Part shown: in pieces, positions 10,734 through 22,955 of the stretch | Layout: each line of letters opens with the position of its first letter | Numbering within the stretch: the first letter of the stretch is position 1 | Assembly: GCA_949358305.1 (NCBI GenBank) | Contig: OX442319.1 | Location: forward strand, 2,666,001-2,730,000 | Direction of reading: 5' to 3' | DNA: 64,000 bases | Source: Strigamia acuminata | Lineage: Eukaryota > Arthropoda > Chilopoda > Geophilomorpha > Linotaeniidae | Position numbers and translations under genes: made by a program | Notes under the pieces: generated by a model | Told to the model about the DNA's origin: nothing | The model's database searches: none | The model's input: the letters and a program-made list of their open reading frames with translations, nothing else

Positions 10734-13700
10734 ATGCCCGTGGATTTGAATCGCTTGACTGATGGTTGGCTCGAGTTGGAAAGCGATCCAGGTGAGAAAA
10801 CAATTTAATCTGTCAATCAAATCAATTAATTTCATTCATAATTCTGTTTCAGGCTTATTTACTTTGTTATTGGAGGATTTCGGAGTGCGTGGCGTCCAAG
10901 TGGAAGAGATTTACGACCTGCAAAAATCCATCGAAGGGTGAAACATCTTTCAATTCGTTTTAAATTGTTTTTTAATCCTTTTTTCGCCTTTTTTTTCCAT
11001 TTCTAGGCCTGTTTATGGCTTCATCTTTCTGTTTCGTTGGATAGAAGAGCGCAGATCGCGTCGAAAAATGATCGTCCCCGAAGAATGCTTCGTCCAAGAC
11101 GAATCCGTCGTGAATTCCATTTTTTTCGCGCACCAAGTCGTACCAAATTCATGCGCCACGCATGCGCTTCTCAGTGTGCTTTTGAATTGCTACAAAATCC
11201 ATTTGGGTGAAACACTAACCCGGTTGAAAGAATACACGAAAAACATGTCTCCCGAGGTAAAATTTGCGTTTATTTCGACTCAAACGTGACTTAAAACGAA
11301 TTTTAATGCGCAGAACAAGGGATACGCCATCGGAAACACGCCGGAACTGGCAAAAGCGCACAACAGCCACGCAAAGTATTGAAAGAATATATGATTTTGC
11401 ATTAATAAATCGAATTGAAATCGATGAAATTCGTTTTAGACCCGAGCCGAGAAGGTTACATGAGAAATCGCACGGTATTCCGGCCAGCCGGACCGTCGAA
11501 GCGTTTCATTTCGTCAGTTACGTGCCGATCAACGGTCAGTTGTTTGAGTTGGACGGCTTGAAACCGCATCCGATTAACCACGGGCCGTGGGGCGAAAACG
11601 AGGATTGGACTGAGAAGTTTCGTCGTGCTATCATCGAACGGCTGGGAATGGCGACCGGGGACGAGCCCATGCACGATATTCGTTTCAATTTGATGGCTGT
11701 TGTGCCTGATAGGAGGATCGCGTACGAGCACAAGTTGCGCACGCTCAAGACCAACAGACAGATTGTTCTCGAAGCTTTGCAACAGGTGAATCGTTTAAAT
11801 CGGAAGCGAGACAGGCGTACGGCGACTGACAAGCATTGAAATGAATTTATTTGCATTTTGAGGCTGAAAAATCGACTCTAGACTGTGAAAAAAGGCCATT
11901 TTGCTCGAAAAAAGGCCATTTTTGCTCGTAAAAAGGCCATTTTTGTTTGAAAAAGGCAATTTTTGCTCGTAAAAAGGTCATTTTTGCTTGTAAAAAGGCC
12001 ATTTTTGTTTGAAAAAGGCAATTTTTGCTTGAAAAAAGGCCATTTGTTGTTATAAAAATGCATTATGGGCCTAAAAATGCAGTTTTTGTCTCGAAAATAT
12101 CATTACGGCTTCTCGAATGACCACTTTTGCAAATATATTCGTGCATTATCTTATCTAAACGTTTGTTTATACTCTTACTAATGCAGTTGAATGCTTATAA
12201 GTTTGATTTGTGCGCGTAAAAATACATTTTAATGCCTGGAAAATTTATTTCTGCTTTTAAAAATGCATTTTTATGCGTAAAGATTTGATTCATGCGTGTC
12301 TCGCTTCCGTTGAGAACAATTGATTAGAGGTGGAAACAATTTCTCTATTATGGGTTAAGGCAGTGTTAGATATTGCTGTCTTGCTTGGGTATAGAGGTAC
12401 ATTATTAGCACTTGTTGAGTGAATGTGAATGAATAGTGAATTTCCAGTCGCAAGTGACATTTTCGCGTCTCGTTTACAGTTGGTTAAAATGACTCACCCT
12501 GAATTGACTTCGGACGACCAAGCAGAGTACATGGCTGCAGTAATACGAAACAAAAACAAAGCAAACGCCGATCAAGCAGCTGCGAGCTCGTCTCCACTCA
12601 AAACGACACCTTCAGCCTCTGGACATCCAGCATTGGAAGGCCATAATTATGCAAAAAATCCTCATATGGAATGTGATAAAGATAATGCCAGCAGCAGGCC
12701 TCGATATGAGGAAGCGAGGTTTAGATTGGTCACCGGTGGTACGTGGGCGTCAGAACTGAGGCATTTTTCACCCAAAAGAATTATTATTGAACCCAAAAGT
12801 CGTCTAATTCATTTAATCGTTTAATTTCTCGTGGAAAAAGACAATTATTGGGCTGAGAAAATGGATGTTTCCACTTTCTTGTTTAATAAAACAATTTTTG
12901 GGTCCAATAAAATTATTTTAGATACAGTTTTTTTGTAATTACTGTTTGTGAAAACATTTAAAAGTGCATTTATTCGTTAAAAACTGCATTTTTTGCATTA
13001 AAAGCTGCATTTTATGCATTAGAAATGCATTTTTTGCAGTAAAAACTGCATTTTTTGCATTAAAAGCTGCATTTTTTGTATTAAAAGCTGCATTTTTTGC
13101 ATTAAAAATACATTTTTTGCATTAAAAATGCATTTTTCGCATTAAAAACTGCATTTTTTGCAGTAAAAACTGCATTTTTTGCATTAAAAACTGCATTTTT
13201 TGCATTAAAAACTGCATTTTTTGCATTAAAAACTGCATTTTTTGAATTCAATAATGGATCTTTTTTTAAAAAATTAATGTTTAGACTGTGCAAGGTGCCT
13301 CAGAATCAAGAACCCGTGTCCCGCCTATGATTTCTTATTAATTTTTAATTAAATCCTGAATTTTCCCTACGTTTACAATCTGCTGAATCGGTTTTGCAGT
13401 GGATCAGATTACGCAACGGACGAAGATGGCGGAGTCGATGGAAAAGCTGCATCACTAGGCACTTCTAGAAGGGGAGAGAGTCATCAGAAAGCACCATTGA
13501 ATCAACCTGTTCACGTGGACACGAGCAAAGATTATTCGCGGCCACTTTCCATCCAGACGAAATTTGAAGCCTCGCCCACCCCAAGTAACTCCTCGAGTAC
13601 GGACACGTCATCTGAGGTAGGGAGCGCCTTCAATTCGCCTGTGCGGACAGTTGCTGCGGCTTCTGCTTTGAGCAGCTCCAACCTAATGACGTCGCGCGAG

Positions 13701-14516
13701 TTCCGCAAACTGGTCGTGGTGCGCGTGTCCAGCGCCAAAGACGGCAACAACCAAGAAGCGAGTCCCAAGCCATCGGCCTCCTCGAAGAAGGGAGCGCAGT
13801 CCGACAAGAACGACGACGAGGTCAAAACCAAGGACAACATGCACGCGAGGTACCCCCAGTTGATGGAACCGCACAGGTTCGCGCCTAAGGATCTGCTGGC
13901 GTTGCTGAAGAACGTCGAGACGGAAATTGCAACGTGCGAGACGAATCTGCGCGACGAAATCGAAAAGCGGAAAAAGTACAAGGTAAAACCTACTTGTTGC
14001 CCGGCCACGCGTTGCTGTGGCTCATAAATAAATCTCATGTTAATAAAACCTGTGGAATCGTGTGTTGCTTTCACGTCCAACAGATGGCGCTGTTTTTCAA
14101 ATATTTAGTATAGCATGTTGCATTTACAAAAAATAGATGGCGCTGTTTTCTAAAAAAGCATGTTTTTACCTGTCACAGGTGTGACATCAATATAAAAACC
14201 ATATAAAAACACGCGCCTATTCGAATTCAATGTTGTGTCAAAATTTCAAAGCAATCGGTGAAGAACTTTCGGAGATTTGAGATTAGTAACAAACGAACGC
14301 TACATTTTTGTTTGTTTTTAGATTGATGATTATCGGAGGACGCACAACTACGACGAGTTCATTTGTTCGTTTTTGTCGATGTTGGCACAGCAGGGTAAAT
14401 TGGCGGATTTGGTGGAGCAGAACGTTTTGGTGAAGAGACGGCAGGGAATTCACGTCGGGCGGTTGCATAAGAAGACGGATAAGAGGCGGCGGTCGCGGCC
14501 GAAGAAGCGCAAATGA
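10734..14516 (+). CDS. BAP1: BAP1 / Calypso, UCH-family nuclear deubiquitinase
   Basis: Ubiquitin C-terminal hydrolase that, with ASX-family partners, removes ubiquitin from histone H2A in the nucleus. The UCH domain opens in exons 10734-10791 and 10853 onward ([30 protein letters not shown]) and continues with [20 protein letters not shown]. The catalytic cysteine lies in [17 protein letters not shown], the histidine in [20 protein letters not shown] and the aspartate in that same run; [15 protein letters not shown] follows. Later exons hold the disordered middle: GHNYAKNP, a short HCF-type stretch (GHNYA resembles the xHxY motif), and SPTPSN with [14 protein letters not shown]. The C-terminal ULD region is [25 protein letters not shown], followed by a basic tail ([12 protein letters not shown]) that is a likely nuclear signal. 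Introns at 11,880-12,300 and 12,960-13,260 contain minisatellites. Same domain order as animal BAP1, with a shorter middle. Confidence 0.95.
11880..12070. repeat. Minisatellite in BAP1 intron, GGCCATTTTT units
   Basis: About eight units of the type AAAAAGGCCATTTTTGCTCG, in tandem with small changes. Intronic. Confidence 0.8.
12960..13245. repeat. Minisatellite in BAP1 intron, 21-bp TGCATT units
   Basis: About 13 tandem units of AAAACTGCATTTTTTGCATT type, 20-21 bp each, with near-identical neighbours at 13,140-13,245. Intronic. Confidence 0.85.
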
Positions 14517-15047
14517 TTTGTTTAGTGGTTGGGGATCGTCGTGTTTGTATTATAACGAAATTTGTATATTTGGTTTGGTGCGTGCGCGCGCCCCTGCAGG
14601 GGGCGGACGAGCGGGTTTGGTGGTGCCAAAAATATTCTTTCTTGCCAAAAAGTTTCGTCTCTTCGTGTCTAGGAAATGCTTTTGTACATCTGGAATTGTG
14701 AAAACTGATTTTTCTTTTATTTACACCAAAACGGAGCAATTTTATACAAATGTGCAATTTGCACGTTCGGATAATGCATTTTTGCGCCTGAAAATTGGTT
14801 TTTACCGTTTAAATATTGTATTTTTATTATCTTAGGTCAGCACTTTATTTTTAAATGTATTTTTATAAGTTAAGGAGGTCCATTTCTGGCACCGAATCCC
14901 ATTCATAGCTGAGGCCTTGCAGGCCCTGGGTGTATAGTAATAACATGTTATAATATCTTATAAATTTATAGTGTAAAAAATATATTTTACTTGCACTTGC
15001 TATTGCAATAAATCGACATTAAACACTACGGCTTAATGATTATTTGA
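14517..15047. other. BAP1 3' flank
   Basis: Presumed 3' UTR of BAP1 followed by AT-rich sequence. A short GC-rich patch (CGTGCGCGCGCCCCTGCAGG) sits at 14,580-14,600. No gene recognised. Confidence 0.45.
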
Positions 15048-15483
15048 TTAATAACTAGGGTTTCGGTACCGGGAAACCGGGGTACCGATTTCCTGGGAAT
15101 CCCGGTGAGAAATCACGGTACCGGGAACCGGGAAATTGGAGAAAAACCGGTTCCGTCAAAAATTCGTTGCTGAAACATCATTTTCGTTGGTCAAACGTTA
15201 AATTTTGTAACGTTTCACTGATGAAAATGGCTATTTTGAACGAAAAATGGCTAAAAAATGGCCATTTTTAACGAAAAACGGCCACTTTTGATGGAAAACG
15301 GCCATTTTTACCATCAAAAATGGCGATTTTTGACAAAAAACGGCCATATTTTGTCATTTTTCCTCGCCTCTCGCCTGACCTTTTTTGGTCCCGGGAGTAC
15401 CGATTTCCCGGGAGTACCGACCATTTTGGTACCGGGAACCGGGAATTTTAAAAAGGCGGGAAAACAGAAACCCTGTTAATAAC
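15048..15483. mobile_element. Non-autonomous hAT-like element with internal minisatellite
   Basis: The element spans 15056-15475 (420 bp). It starts TAGGGTTTC and ends GAAACCCTG, so the ends are inverted. It is flanked by an exact 8-bp duplication, TTAATAAC, at 15048-15055 and 15476-15483. Eight-bp duplications and C/TAGGG-type ends are typical of hAT transposons. Inside are ACCGGGAA/CCCGGT blocks near both ends and AAATGGCCATTTTT-type tandem units in the middle. There is no transposase frame. The same family occurs at 26710-27236 and, degraded, in the CDYL intron. Confidence 0.85.
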
Positions 15484-15809
15484 TGTAGGTTAAGCTCGCG
15501 AACTAGAATCAGTCGCGCCGATTCGATTCCCCTGACCACGTAGCGTCCGTCGAACACTCACTCGAGGAAATTTAGGTAAACGTTCTTCTTGCATTTATTA
15601 CCAAATTAAAAATCAAAAAATTACACAAGATTGTTATCCACTGAACAACAAACTAAAAAAGACGATATTTAACCGGCTGCAATATCATTATAAACTTATA
15701 TAAAAAAAATCAAAATTAAAAAAAATAAATCACATAAAAAAGCATTAATTAAATCATCCAATCAATCAATAATCAATTATTATTAAATATTTTTAAAAAA
15801 TTTAAATAT

Positions 15810-18800
15810 TTAAACTTTATGCTGTCTCATTTCGAAATGATTTCTACCGGGATAAGCCGCGGCGTATGGGTCATCCGCAGTCCAACTGGTTTGCCCGTTC
15901 TTCGGGCGGTTGTAATGGCCACGGCCCTCGCCATACCCGTGGGCAGGACCGCCTTGACTGGGTCCGGGTCTTCCAGGATACGGCGGAGGTGCTTGGCTAA
16001 GCTGGGGAGCCGTCTGGTGATGGCGATGGCGCTAGGAAATCAAACGGCCTTTAACAAACGCTGAAATAAACAAATTTTGATGGCAATTTACTGGTTAGAT
16101 TTTTACCTTCCTCCTCAGTGTTTGAGCGGGGCGACGCAGGGTGTCGGAAATGCGTCTCGCCGGGGGTTTCTTCGGGTTGCTGCTCGGCGTGTGCACTGCG
16201 CAACACTTGATGAACACCCCCATGACGATGATAAACGAAACGCCAGACAAAAGAACGGCCCACCAGTTCACCTAGGAAAGTTAATTGAAAAATATTGAGA
16301 AAAATTCGAGAAAAATTCGAGAAAAATTCGAGAAAAATTCGAGAAAAATTCGAGAAAAATTCGAGAAAAATTCGAGAAAAATTCGAGAAAAAACCATTTC
16401 TTTGAATGGGAACTTACAGTGACCCATTCTGCCACAGATGTCAAGGTGTAGGGACTGAAGAGGAGGTTTTTAAGTCGAGCTAATGGTCCCTCGGCGTCCA
16501 CAGCTCGGCATTTTTGGAAAACATCGCAGTAGCCCTGGAAGTTATCGCAAGGGGCTCCAGGTCGGAGTTTGATGTTGTTGTAATTACTGTCCATGTGACT
16601 TGTGCAAGTGTCAGGTTCGCCTTTAAAATGAAATAAAACAAAATTCCAATTTTCATATTTCTTATAAATTAAATTCTCCATTTAGAAATTTACCATCGTC
16701 TTGACACGCCAATTCGCATAATTTCTCAGGCGTAACGCCCACGGTTTTAGGAAGAAAACACTCCTCCTTGCGGAATTTCAAACAGATGGAGCCCACACAC
16801 TCCTGTAAATAAAACAATTCAATTTAATCGCACGTTATTCATCAATGGACTCTCAACTTACACCGCCGATGCAAACTCTCGTCTTTTCGTTGCATTCAGT
16901 CGTATAATTCGGTTTATGCTGAGAAAGTGGACACAACGCACTCCGACCAGTAAGACAAATCATTAAGGAAACAAATAAAACATGAAAATAATTAATTTAA
17001 TTTAATTTTAAAAAATTATAAAGGATATTCGCATTCGCTTTCGTAACTGCATTCGGATTCGTGGCGGCATAATTTCTTTATTTTTTCGAATTGACACATT
17101 TCGTTGCAACACGGACCCTCGCTAGGACTTCAAAGACAAACAAAAACAATTAAACAAAATTTAAAAATCGATTAAAACGATTTAATCTACCTGCATTGAG
17201 CGTGTGGTCGATGAGTGCATTGGTTCGTGTTGTTGTTCCCTAAATGCCTCGGGTAACAACACTGGTCGTTGCATTCCTCCTCGTTGTATCCACAATCGCA
17301 TTGCTCGTTGTCTTCCACTATTTTATTGCCACAAAATGCACCCCTGTCCTCTAAAGTCGAGTTAAAAAACAAGAAATTCATCAACACAAGATAAAATCTC
17401 ATTCTTTTCGAAAAATGAATTCAAATGAGAGCCAACTGGTGAGAAAACTAAAAAATTGTAATAAAAATTAAACTCGTTCGTTTCGATTTGTTTCCTCGAA
17501 CCTTGCAAGCACAGATGTTTGCCGCTCGTGCGCGAAAACAAGGCGTGCAGCACGGCACTTATGTTGCCGACGCTGCAGTGCGAAAATTTGACGTTATTTG
17601 GCCGATCGCCGGATGTTGCGCTTGCAAACATAATGTAGTTGCCCTCAGTTCCACCAGGTTTACAATCGGTTGGATAATCGTGCTGGAATAAAATTTGGGA
17701 AAAAAAGTAATTAAAATTTTGAATTTCGTTTTAATTTAATTCAATTTAATTACTGGCGATCCGAAATTGTGTCCTATTTCATGCGCTAGGGTTAGTTGTG
17801 ACACTTTGGGAGGAACTCTAGTATTATAGTTCACAAACGTGATTATTCCAGTATTCAAACTGCGTTTGGTTTGAATGGGTCTGCCACCAACATTTTCAGA
17901 GTACGACTTGTATTGTTCGCATATACCACCGGAAGCACCTGAATTCAGAAATAGGAAATTTTTAATTTTTAAATTTAATTGTTATTTTTGATTTTACCTT
18001 GTGGTGAAGCAACCCATGCCAAGCCTAAAGTTCCTCCTGAAAAATCACGATATGTGAAGACATAAGCCAAGCAAAACGCGTCGTGCTTGATTTGAGAATT
18101 GAGGTTTAAGAAGTTGCTGACGTCGATGTTGTGAGAGCAAAATGGGTTAGCTTGCATTTTCTTGCTGGTGTTGCATGCGGATGAATCGTTTATCTGGGAA
18201 TAGAAATGATGAAGGGTTTGTAGTGAGTTGTTTAGGTTTGGTTAGGTTTTTTTTCATTTTTACCAATTTTGTCACATTTTTAGGTATTGTATTTAATTTT
18301 TTGAACATTTTTGGCACATTTTCTGTCAAATTTTAGAAAAGTTTTGGTAAAATTTATTAAATTTCGTCAAATTTTGTTGAATTTTGTTAAACTTTGTCAA
18401 ATTTCAACAAATTTTGGCAGAATTTTGTCAAATTCTGACGGAATTTCCACACATTTCGCCAAATTTGGACGAATTTTTGTCTAATTTTGTGAAATTTTGC
18501 CAAATTTGAACGAATTTTTGTCAAATTTGCTGAAATTTTGCCGAATTTGAACGAATTTTTGTCTAATTTTGTGAAATTTTGCCAAATATGAACGAATTTT
18601 TGTCAAATTTGCTGAAATTTTGCCGAATTTGGACGAATTTTTGTCTAATTTTGTGCAATTTTGCCAAATTTGAATGAATTTTTGTCAAATTTGCTGAAAT
18701 TTTTCCGAATTTGCACGAATTTTTGCCGAATTTGCACGAATTTTTGCCGAATTTGCACGAATTTTTGCCGAATTTGCACGAATTTTTGCCGAATTTGCAC

Positions 18801-21708
18801 GATTTTTTGTCAAATTTGGTGAAATTTTGCCAAATTTGGTGAAATTTTGCCAAATTTGGACGAATCTTTGTCAAATTTGCTGAAATTTTGCCGAATTTGG
18901 ACGAATTTTTGTCTAATTTTGTGTAATTTTGCCAAATTTGAATGAATTTGTCAAATTTGCTGAAATTTTTCCGAATTTGCACGAATTTTTGCCTAATTTG
19001 CACGAATTTTTGTCAAATTTGGTAAAATTTTGCCAGATTTTAACAAAATTTGAACAAATTTTATCAACATTCTTCAATCTAACTTTTAATAAAATTTAGC
19101 GCACATTTTTTGACGAATTCCATCAAAATTAAAAGTGCCTCCACAAACAACTGAACTCCCTTGAAACCCCTTACTGTTATTCGTTGCACGACAAATTTAA
19201 TCCCTTGGTACAAAGTAAAATTTGCGTTTTGGTAAATGTGATTGACCGCCTTCACGTGCTGGGCGATGAGTGAAGTGATTTCTTCGCGAGCTTTCATTGG
19301 ATCTTTCTCCTGATTATGAATGTGGTCCCATAGTAATGTGTCTGTCTGAATGTAAAGGGAACAAGCTCGTTTCTTCGGCACTGCTCTCTTGGTCCGCGAG
19401 TGGTGTTCCGACTCCACGTCCTGGTATTCCTCCGAATAATGATTCACTCTCTTAGCTTTTTTCGCAGACTTGCTCGCTTTTGAATTACTCGGTTTCGGAT
19501 TACTCGTTGTGCTTTCTTCTTCCACTGCCGAATTGCTCACATTGTGCATCCATTTTAAAACGTCATCCGTCACACCGCAGCCACCAAAACCTGAAAGAAT
19601 ATCAAGTCTATTCATTTGCTTTATTCATTACGCAAATAAAAAAAGTTATTAAAAATTATTATGTATTTGTAACACCTAAAAATGGGTTCTGTTGGAATTT
19701 ACACTTAGGAACAGCATTTTGAAGCTCTGGGTGCTTTTTAGGTGTAAAAAATGCATTTTTGGAATTTAAAATGAGCATTTATGTCAATAATAAATCCTTT
19801 AAAATCTATATTTACGGTGTGTGACTTCAAATGATTGTTGAAGCTAAAAATAACATTTATAGCCCTCAAACAGCTTTACTTAACAATGAAAGGTCTTTTA
19901 AGCATCTGTGAATGCCTTTTAATGCTCAAAATTTAGCTTTTGTTCATTTTGTAAGGCTAAAACTGCATTCGTTTTGCATTTTTTAGCCTAGAATTGCATT
20001 TTTTAGCCTAAAATTGCATTTTTTAGCCTAAAATTGCATTACTTTTAGCCTAAAATGGCATTTTATGAGCCTAAAACTGCATTTTACGGAATAATTCTAA
20101 CAAACCTGGATGATTATCTGTAATGTCTCGTTCGTGATAAATGAGCGAGTGGAATCCTGGTGCCATATCGTCGGCAAAATACTTGTTGGCACGTTCTACG
20201 TAATAGGTTCCCTGAACAGTGTGAACGTTGCCATCGAACACTCCGTTTCGAATAGATCCAAACGCTTTTGTGTTTCCTTCACCTACAACACAATAGATAA
20301 ACAATTTTAATAACTTACACAGTTAACGTGTATTAGTGTAATTTAGTCATTTCACCCCATAATGTTCCTTCGTAAACATGTGACGTATCAAACTGATGAA
20401 GGATTCCGTCGGGCGAATCTACTTGCAGATCTGGCGCAAAAATTGATGTATCCCTTCTGAGTCTTAAGTGAAAATGCCTACAAATTGACCAAAAATTGAC
20501 CAAGATTTAACAAAAACATTGACCAAAAATCTATTTTAATTATAAAAGTAGATTTTAAAAGATAAACAAAAAAATAGCAAAAAATTGAGCAAAAAATAGC
20601 CAAAAGTTGAGCAAACAATAGCCAAAAATTAACCAAAAAATAGCCAAAAATTGACCAAAAAATAGCCAAAAATTGACCAAAAAATAGCCAAAAATTGACC
20701 AAAAAATAGCCAAAAATTGACCAAAAAATAGCCAAAAATTGACCAAAAAATAGCCAAAAATTGACCAAAAATTCACCGAGTTTTGGATGCTTTACCCGTT
20801 ATCCCAAAAACCGCAAAAATGCCTCAATTTTTAAAAGTAGATCCAAAATCAGACACAACTATTGTCAGAAATATAAAACACAAAATGTTGATTCAAGCAA
20901 AACAGTCTGATGATGTAAGTAAATACAATAAAATGTTCTCATAGTTTGTCTTTATTCATTTATCTCTGCCTCAACAGCTGAGTAAAATGAATAAAAACAA
21001 ACAAATAGATAAAAACAATATTTCGTTCGTATTTTTTTTGCCAATTTTATATCGATAATGGCTACCCCCGTTTTTTATTTCCGATTCTGGGCACCCTGAA
21101 ATTCACCGAAAATTAACCAAAAATTAACGGAATCGACCGAGATTTAACAAAACATTGATTTTAAATTGATTTTAAAAAATAAACAAAATAAAAACTGCAT
21201 AATTGACTCTAAAATGTTGCAATGTTGTGCATCATTCTGCATTACCTGCCGTGCGCGTGAAACTTAATGTTCACAAATGGATTTGAGTTGATGGAACGTT
21301 TATGCCTTAAATGATGATCGTGAATTTCTTCGCTATTGTACGTTAACGGTTCAAAATGCTTGATGTATTTATTTAATTGAGCTAAAAAATAATGAATTTC
21401 ATTAAAACAATAAAATAAAGCAATCAAAACAACAATTTTTATCAGAATTTTGACATTTTGCACAACCAAATCGGATGACTAGTCGCCATAAAGAGCGCAA
21501 TGACCGACATTTCCTATTCAATTTCAAAAAGCACAACATCATTTCCCGATTGTTTGTTGGTGCTCTTTGATTGAATTTTACGAATTTATTTCTTTTTTCC
21601 GATTGTTTGTTTTGATTTTTCAATCAAAGGCGTTCAGCAATGTAACTCACCGCCGCATAGCGTTGTTGTGAGGATCCACCAAACTAATAATTTCATACAG
21701 TGTAGCAT
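15810..21708 (-). CDS. ADAM10: ADAM10 / Kuzbanian membrane metalloprotease
   Basis: Type I membrane metalloprotease that sheds ectodomains such as Notch and Delta. The first exon (ATG at 21708) encodes a signal peptide ([18 protein letters not shown]). The prodomain follows ([18 protein letters not shown], then FHAHGR, then [14 protein letters not shown], then [14 protein letters not shown]), with furin-type sites [13 protein letters not shown] before ACSLYIQTD. The protease domain has the zinc motif [10 protein letters not shown] (minus strand near 17,785) and GLAWVASP. The disintegrin-like part contains [21 protein letters not shown]. The cysteine-rich stretch is [20 protein letters not shown], then [16 protein letters not shown]. 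The transmembrane segment follows NWWAVLL. The cytoplasmic tail carries [14 protein letters not shown], and the last exon (16031-15810) is proline/glycine-rich and ends [10 protein letters not shown] complete ADAM10 order. Several introns hold minisatellites. ADAM10 rather than ADAM17 is called on the NPF-free tail and the GxPLARLK region. Confidence 0.93.
16285..16392. repeat. Minisatellite in ADAM10 intron (GAGAAAAATTC)n
   Basis: About nine perfect or near-perfect 11-bp units, GAGAAAAATTC, in tandem. Confidence 0.9.
18340..19070. repeat. Large minisatellite in ADAM10 intron
   Basis: About 730 bp of units such as ACGAATTTTTGCCGAATTTG and AAATTTGCTGAAATTTTGCC, with higher-order repetition. 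It produces an artificial open frame of about 146 codons, rich in K, N and F, on the minus strand, which is not a gene. Confidence 0.9.
19720..20090. repeat. GCCTAAAATTGCATTTTTTA repeat in ADAM10 intron
   Basis: Degenerate TGCATTTTT units, becoming regular 20-bp tandem copies at about 19,970-20,080. Confidence 0.75.
20485..20775. repeat. Minisatellite in ADAM10 intron (AAAAATTGACCAAAAAATAGCC)n
   Basis: About ten tandem 22-bp units, the right half nearly perfect. It opens artificial frames of [11 protein letters not shown] type on the minus strand, which are not genes. Confidence 0.9.
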
Positions 21709-21840
21709 TTCTTCCAGATGCTATTGTTCACTTCACCGAACAATTGTCAAATATCAAACATGATTAACGCTCCTTATTCCGTAGATTCGCCTATCAATTT
21801 TATGCTGAAAATGCGAGAAAGCCTTACTCAACCCGGGATC

Positions 21841-21865
21841 TGACGTCATGAAAACATGACGTCAT
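21841..21865. promoter_or_regulatory. Paired CRE-like sites upstream of ADAM10
   Basis: Two TGACGTCA octamers lie 8 bp apart (in CTGACGTCATG and CATGACGTCATT), about 135 bp upstream of the ADAM10 start codon. TGACGTCA is the classic CREB/ATF site. Function here is inferred from sequence and position only. Confidence 0.55.
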
Positions 21866-22418
21866 TCAAAACATATTGAAGAAAGCTAGCCGCAGATTGG
21901 TACCGCTGCTGTGACTGTTGTATTTTATTTTATTTACCGTATAAAAATTAGATAAATGAAGAATTTACAAAATAAATTGTAATTGCATTTGCTTTATTCA
22001 AAATAAAATGAAATTTAGAAAAAGGTATTGGAATACGGCATTAAGTCTTCGCTTAGACATCATCCGTATTGGTGTATATGAAGGTCGTCGTCTACGTTTT
22101 AAAGTCCAATCTTATCTTTGTTGTTGCATTACCATTCCTCTATGACATAACAAAACATGATCAATCATCGCAGAAATATAATCCAGCAATCTTTCAATAT
22201 AAACTGGTGCGTGCCTACTCTGTTGTTGGGTTGTGGAATTTTTCAAATGCTGTATTGTTCAGAAATTGCACCTTTTGTTGGAAAATAATTTTTTCTTTTG
22301 AATTTGTCAAAAATTGTGTCACCGATTACCAAGAAATATATGGTGATTTTAATTTAATTTGATTTAATTTAATTTAATTTTCGGTAAAGATTAGACATTC
22401 GGTGGATATAATATTGAG

Positions 22419-22547
22419 TAGCTGCATTCAAAAACTAAAATATTTTGTGTTTTACTTCAATTTTAAACCAAAAATGACATCATTTCCTGTTTAAAACTTA
22501 AAATACACTTAAACTAAAATTGTTATTTTAATTTTTGAATGCAGCCA
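22419..22547. mobile_element. Short TA-flanked MITE, copy 1
   Basis: A 125-bp element (22421-22545) with ends GCTGCATTCAAAAACTAAAA and the inverted partner ATTTTAATTTTTGAATGCAGC. It is flanked by TA on the left and CA on the right (one base changed). The same sequence occurs in the opposite orientation at 28348-28483. No coding capacity. TA duplications suggest a Tc1/mariner-type mobiliser. Confidence 0.8.
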
Positions 22548-22955
22548 CTGAATTCCTAGTCTGAGACAAAATAAAACGCAGAAAAATCAGAAGCAAACTC
22601 AACTGTTAATACAATGATACAATTTATTTCTCGTACATCGAAATTTGCCAGAAATAACCGAACCAATTCGACAGCGAGCAAGCAGCCAGCACACGGTGAA
22701 GAAATGAGTCAAATCAATTACGTAACACAAAAATAAAAACTCCAAAATGCAAACACAACCACACCTCAATGCAGCAGCAGCAAAAAATATAACAAAATAA
22801 ATAAAAATAAAATAAAATAAAATAAAATATCATAAAATAAAAATAAAAATAAAAAATAACTCGCAAAAAACAAATTTAGAAATTTTCGCAGACTCACTCT
22901 TCCACACACACAACTCAACAGACAACGGACGCGCCGCCCCAGCCCCACCAACCAA

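Larger units (their letters stand above)
21709..22955. other. Region between ADAM10 start and the next minus-strand gene
   Basis: Holds the ADAM10 5' flank (with TGACGTCATGAAAACATGACGTCA near 21,841, two CRE-like TGACGTCA sites), a small transposon at 22421-22545 and AAATA-rich simple sequence at 22,790-22,860. The stretch up to 22,955 is probably the 3' UTR of the downstream minus-strand gene. No other gene recognised. Confidence 0.5.

Noticed and set aside
13532..14080. 182-codon minus-strand frame
   Set aside because: Antisense to a BAP1 exon.
15480..15560. tRNA-like sequence with GATTCGATTCC (B-box-like)
   Set aside because: No cloverleaf could be drawn on either strand and no A box lies at the right distance.
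18563..19003. 146-codon minus-strand frame rich in K, N and F
   Set aside because: It is the translation of a minisatellite inside an ADAM10 intron.
20478..20776. [15 protein letters not shown] hydrophobic repeat frames
   Set aside because: Translation of the 22-bp tandem repeat in an ADAM10 intron; no start context or conservation.
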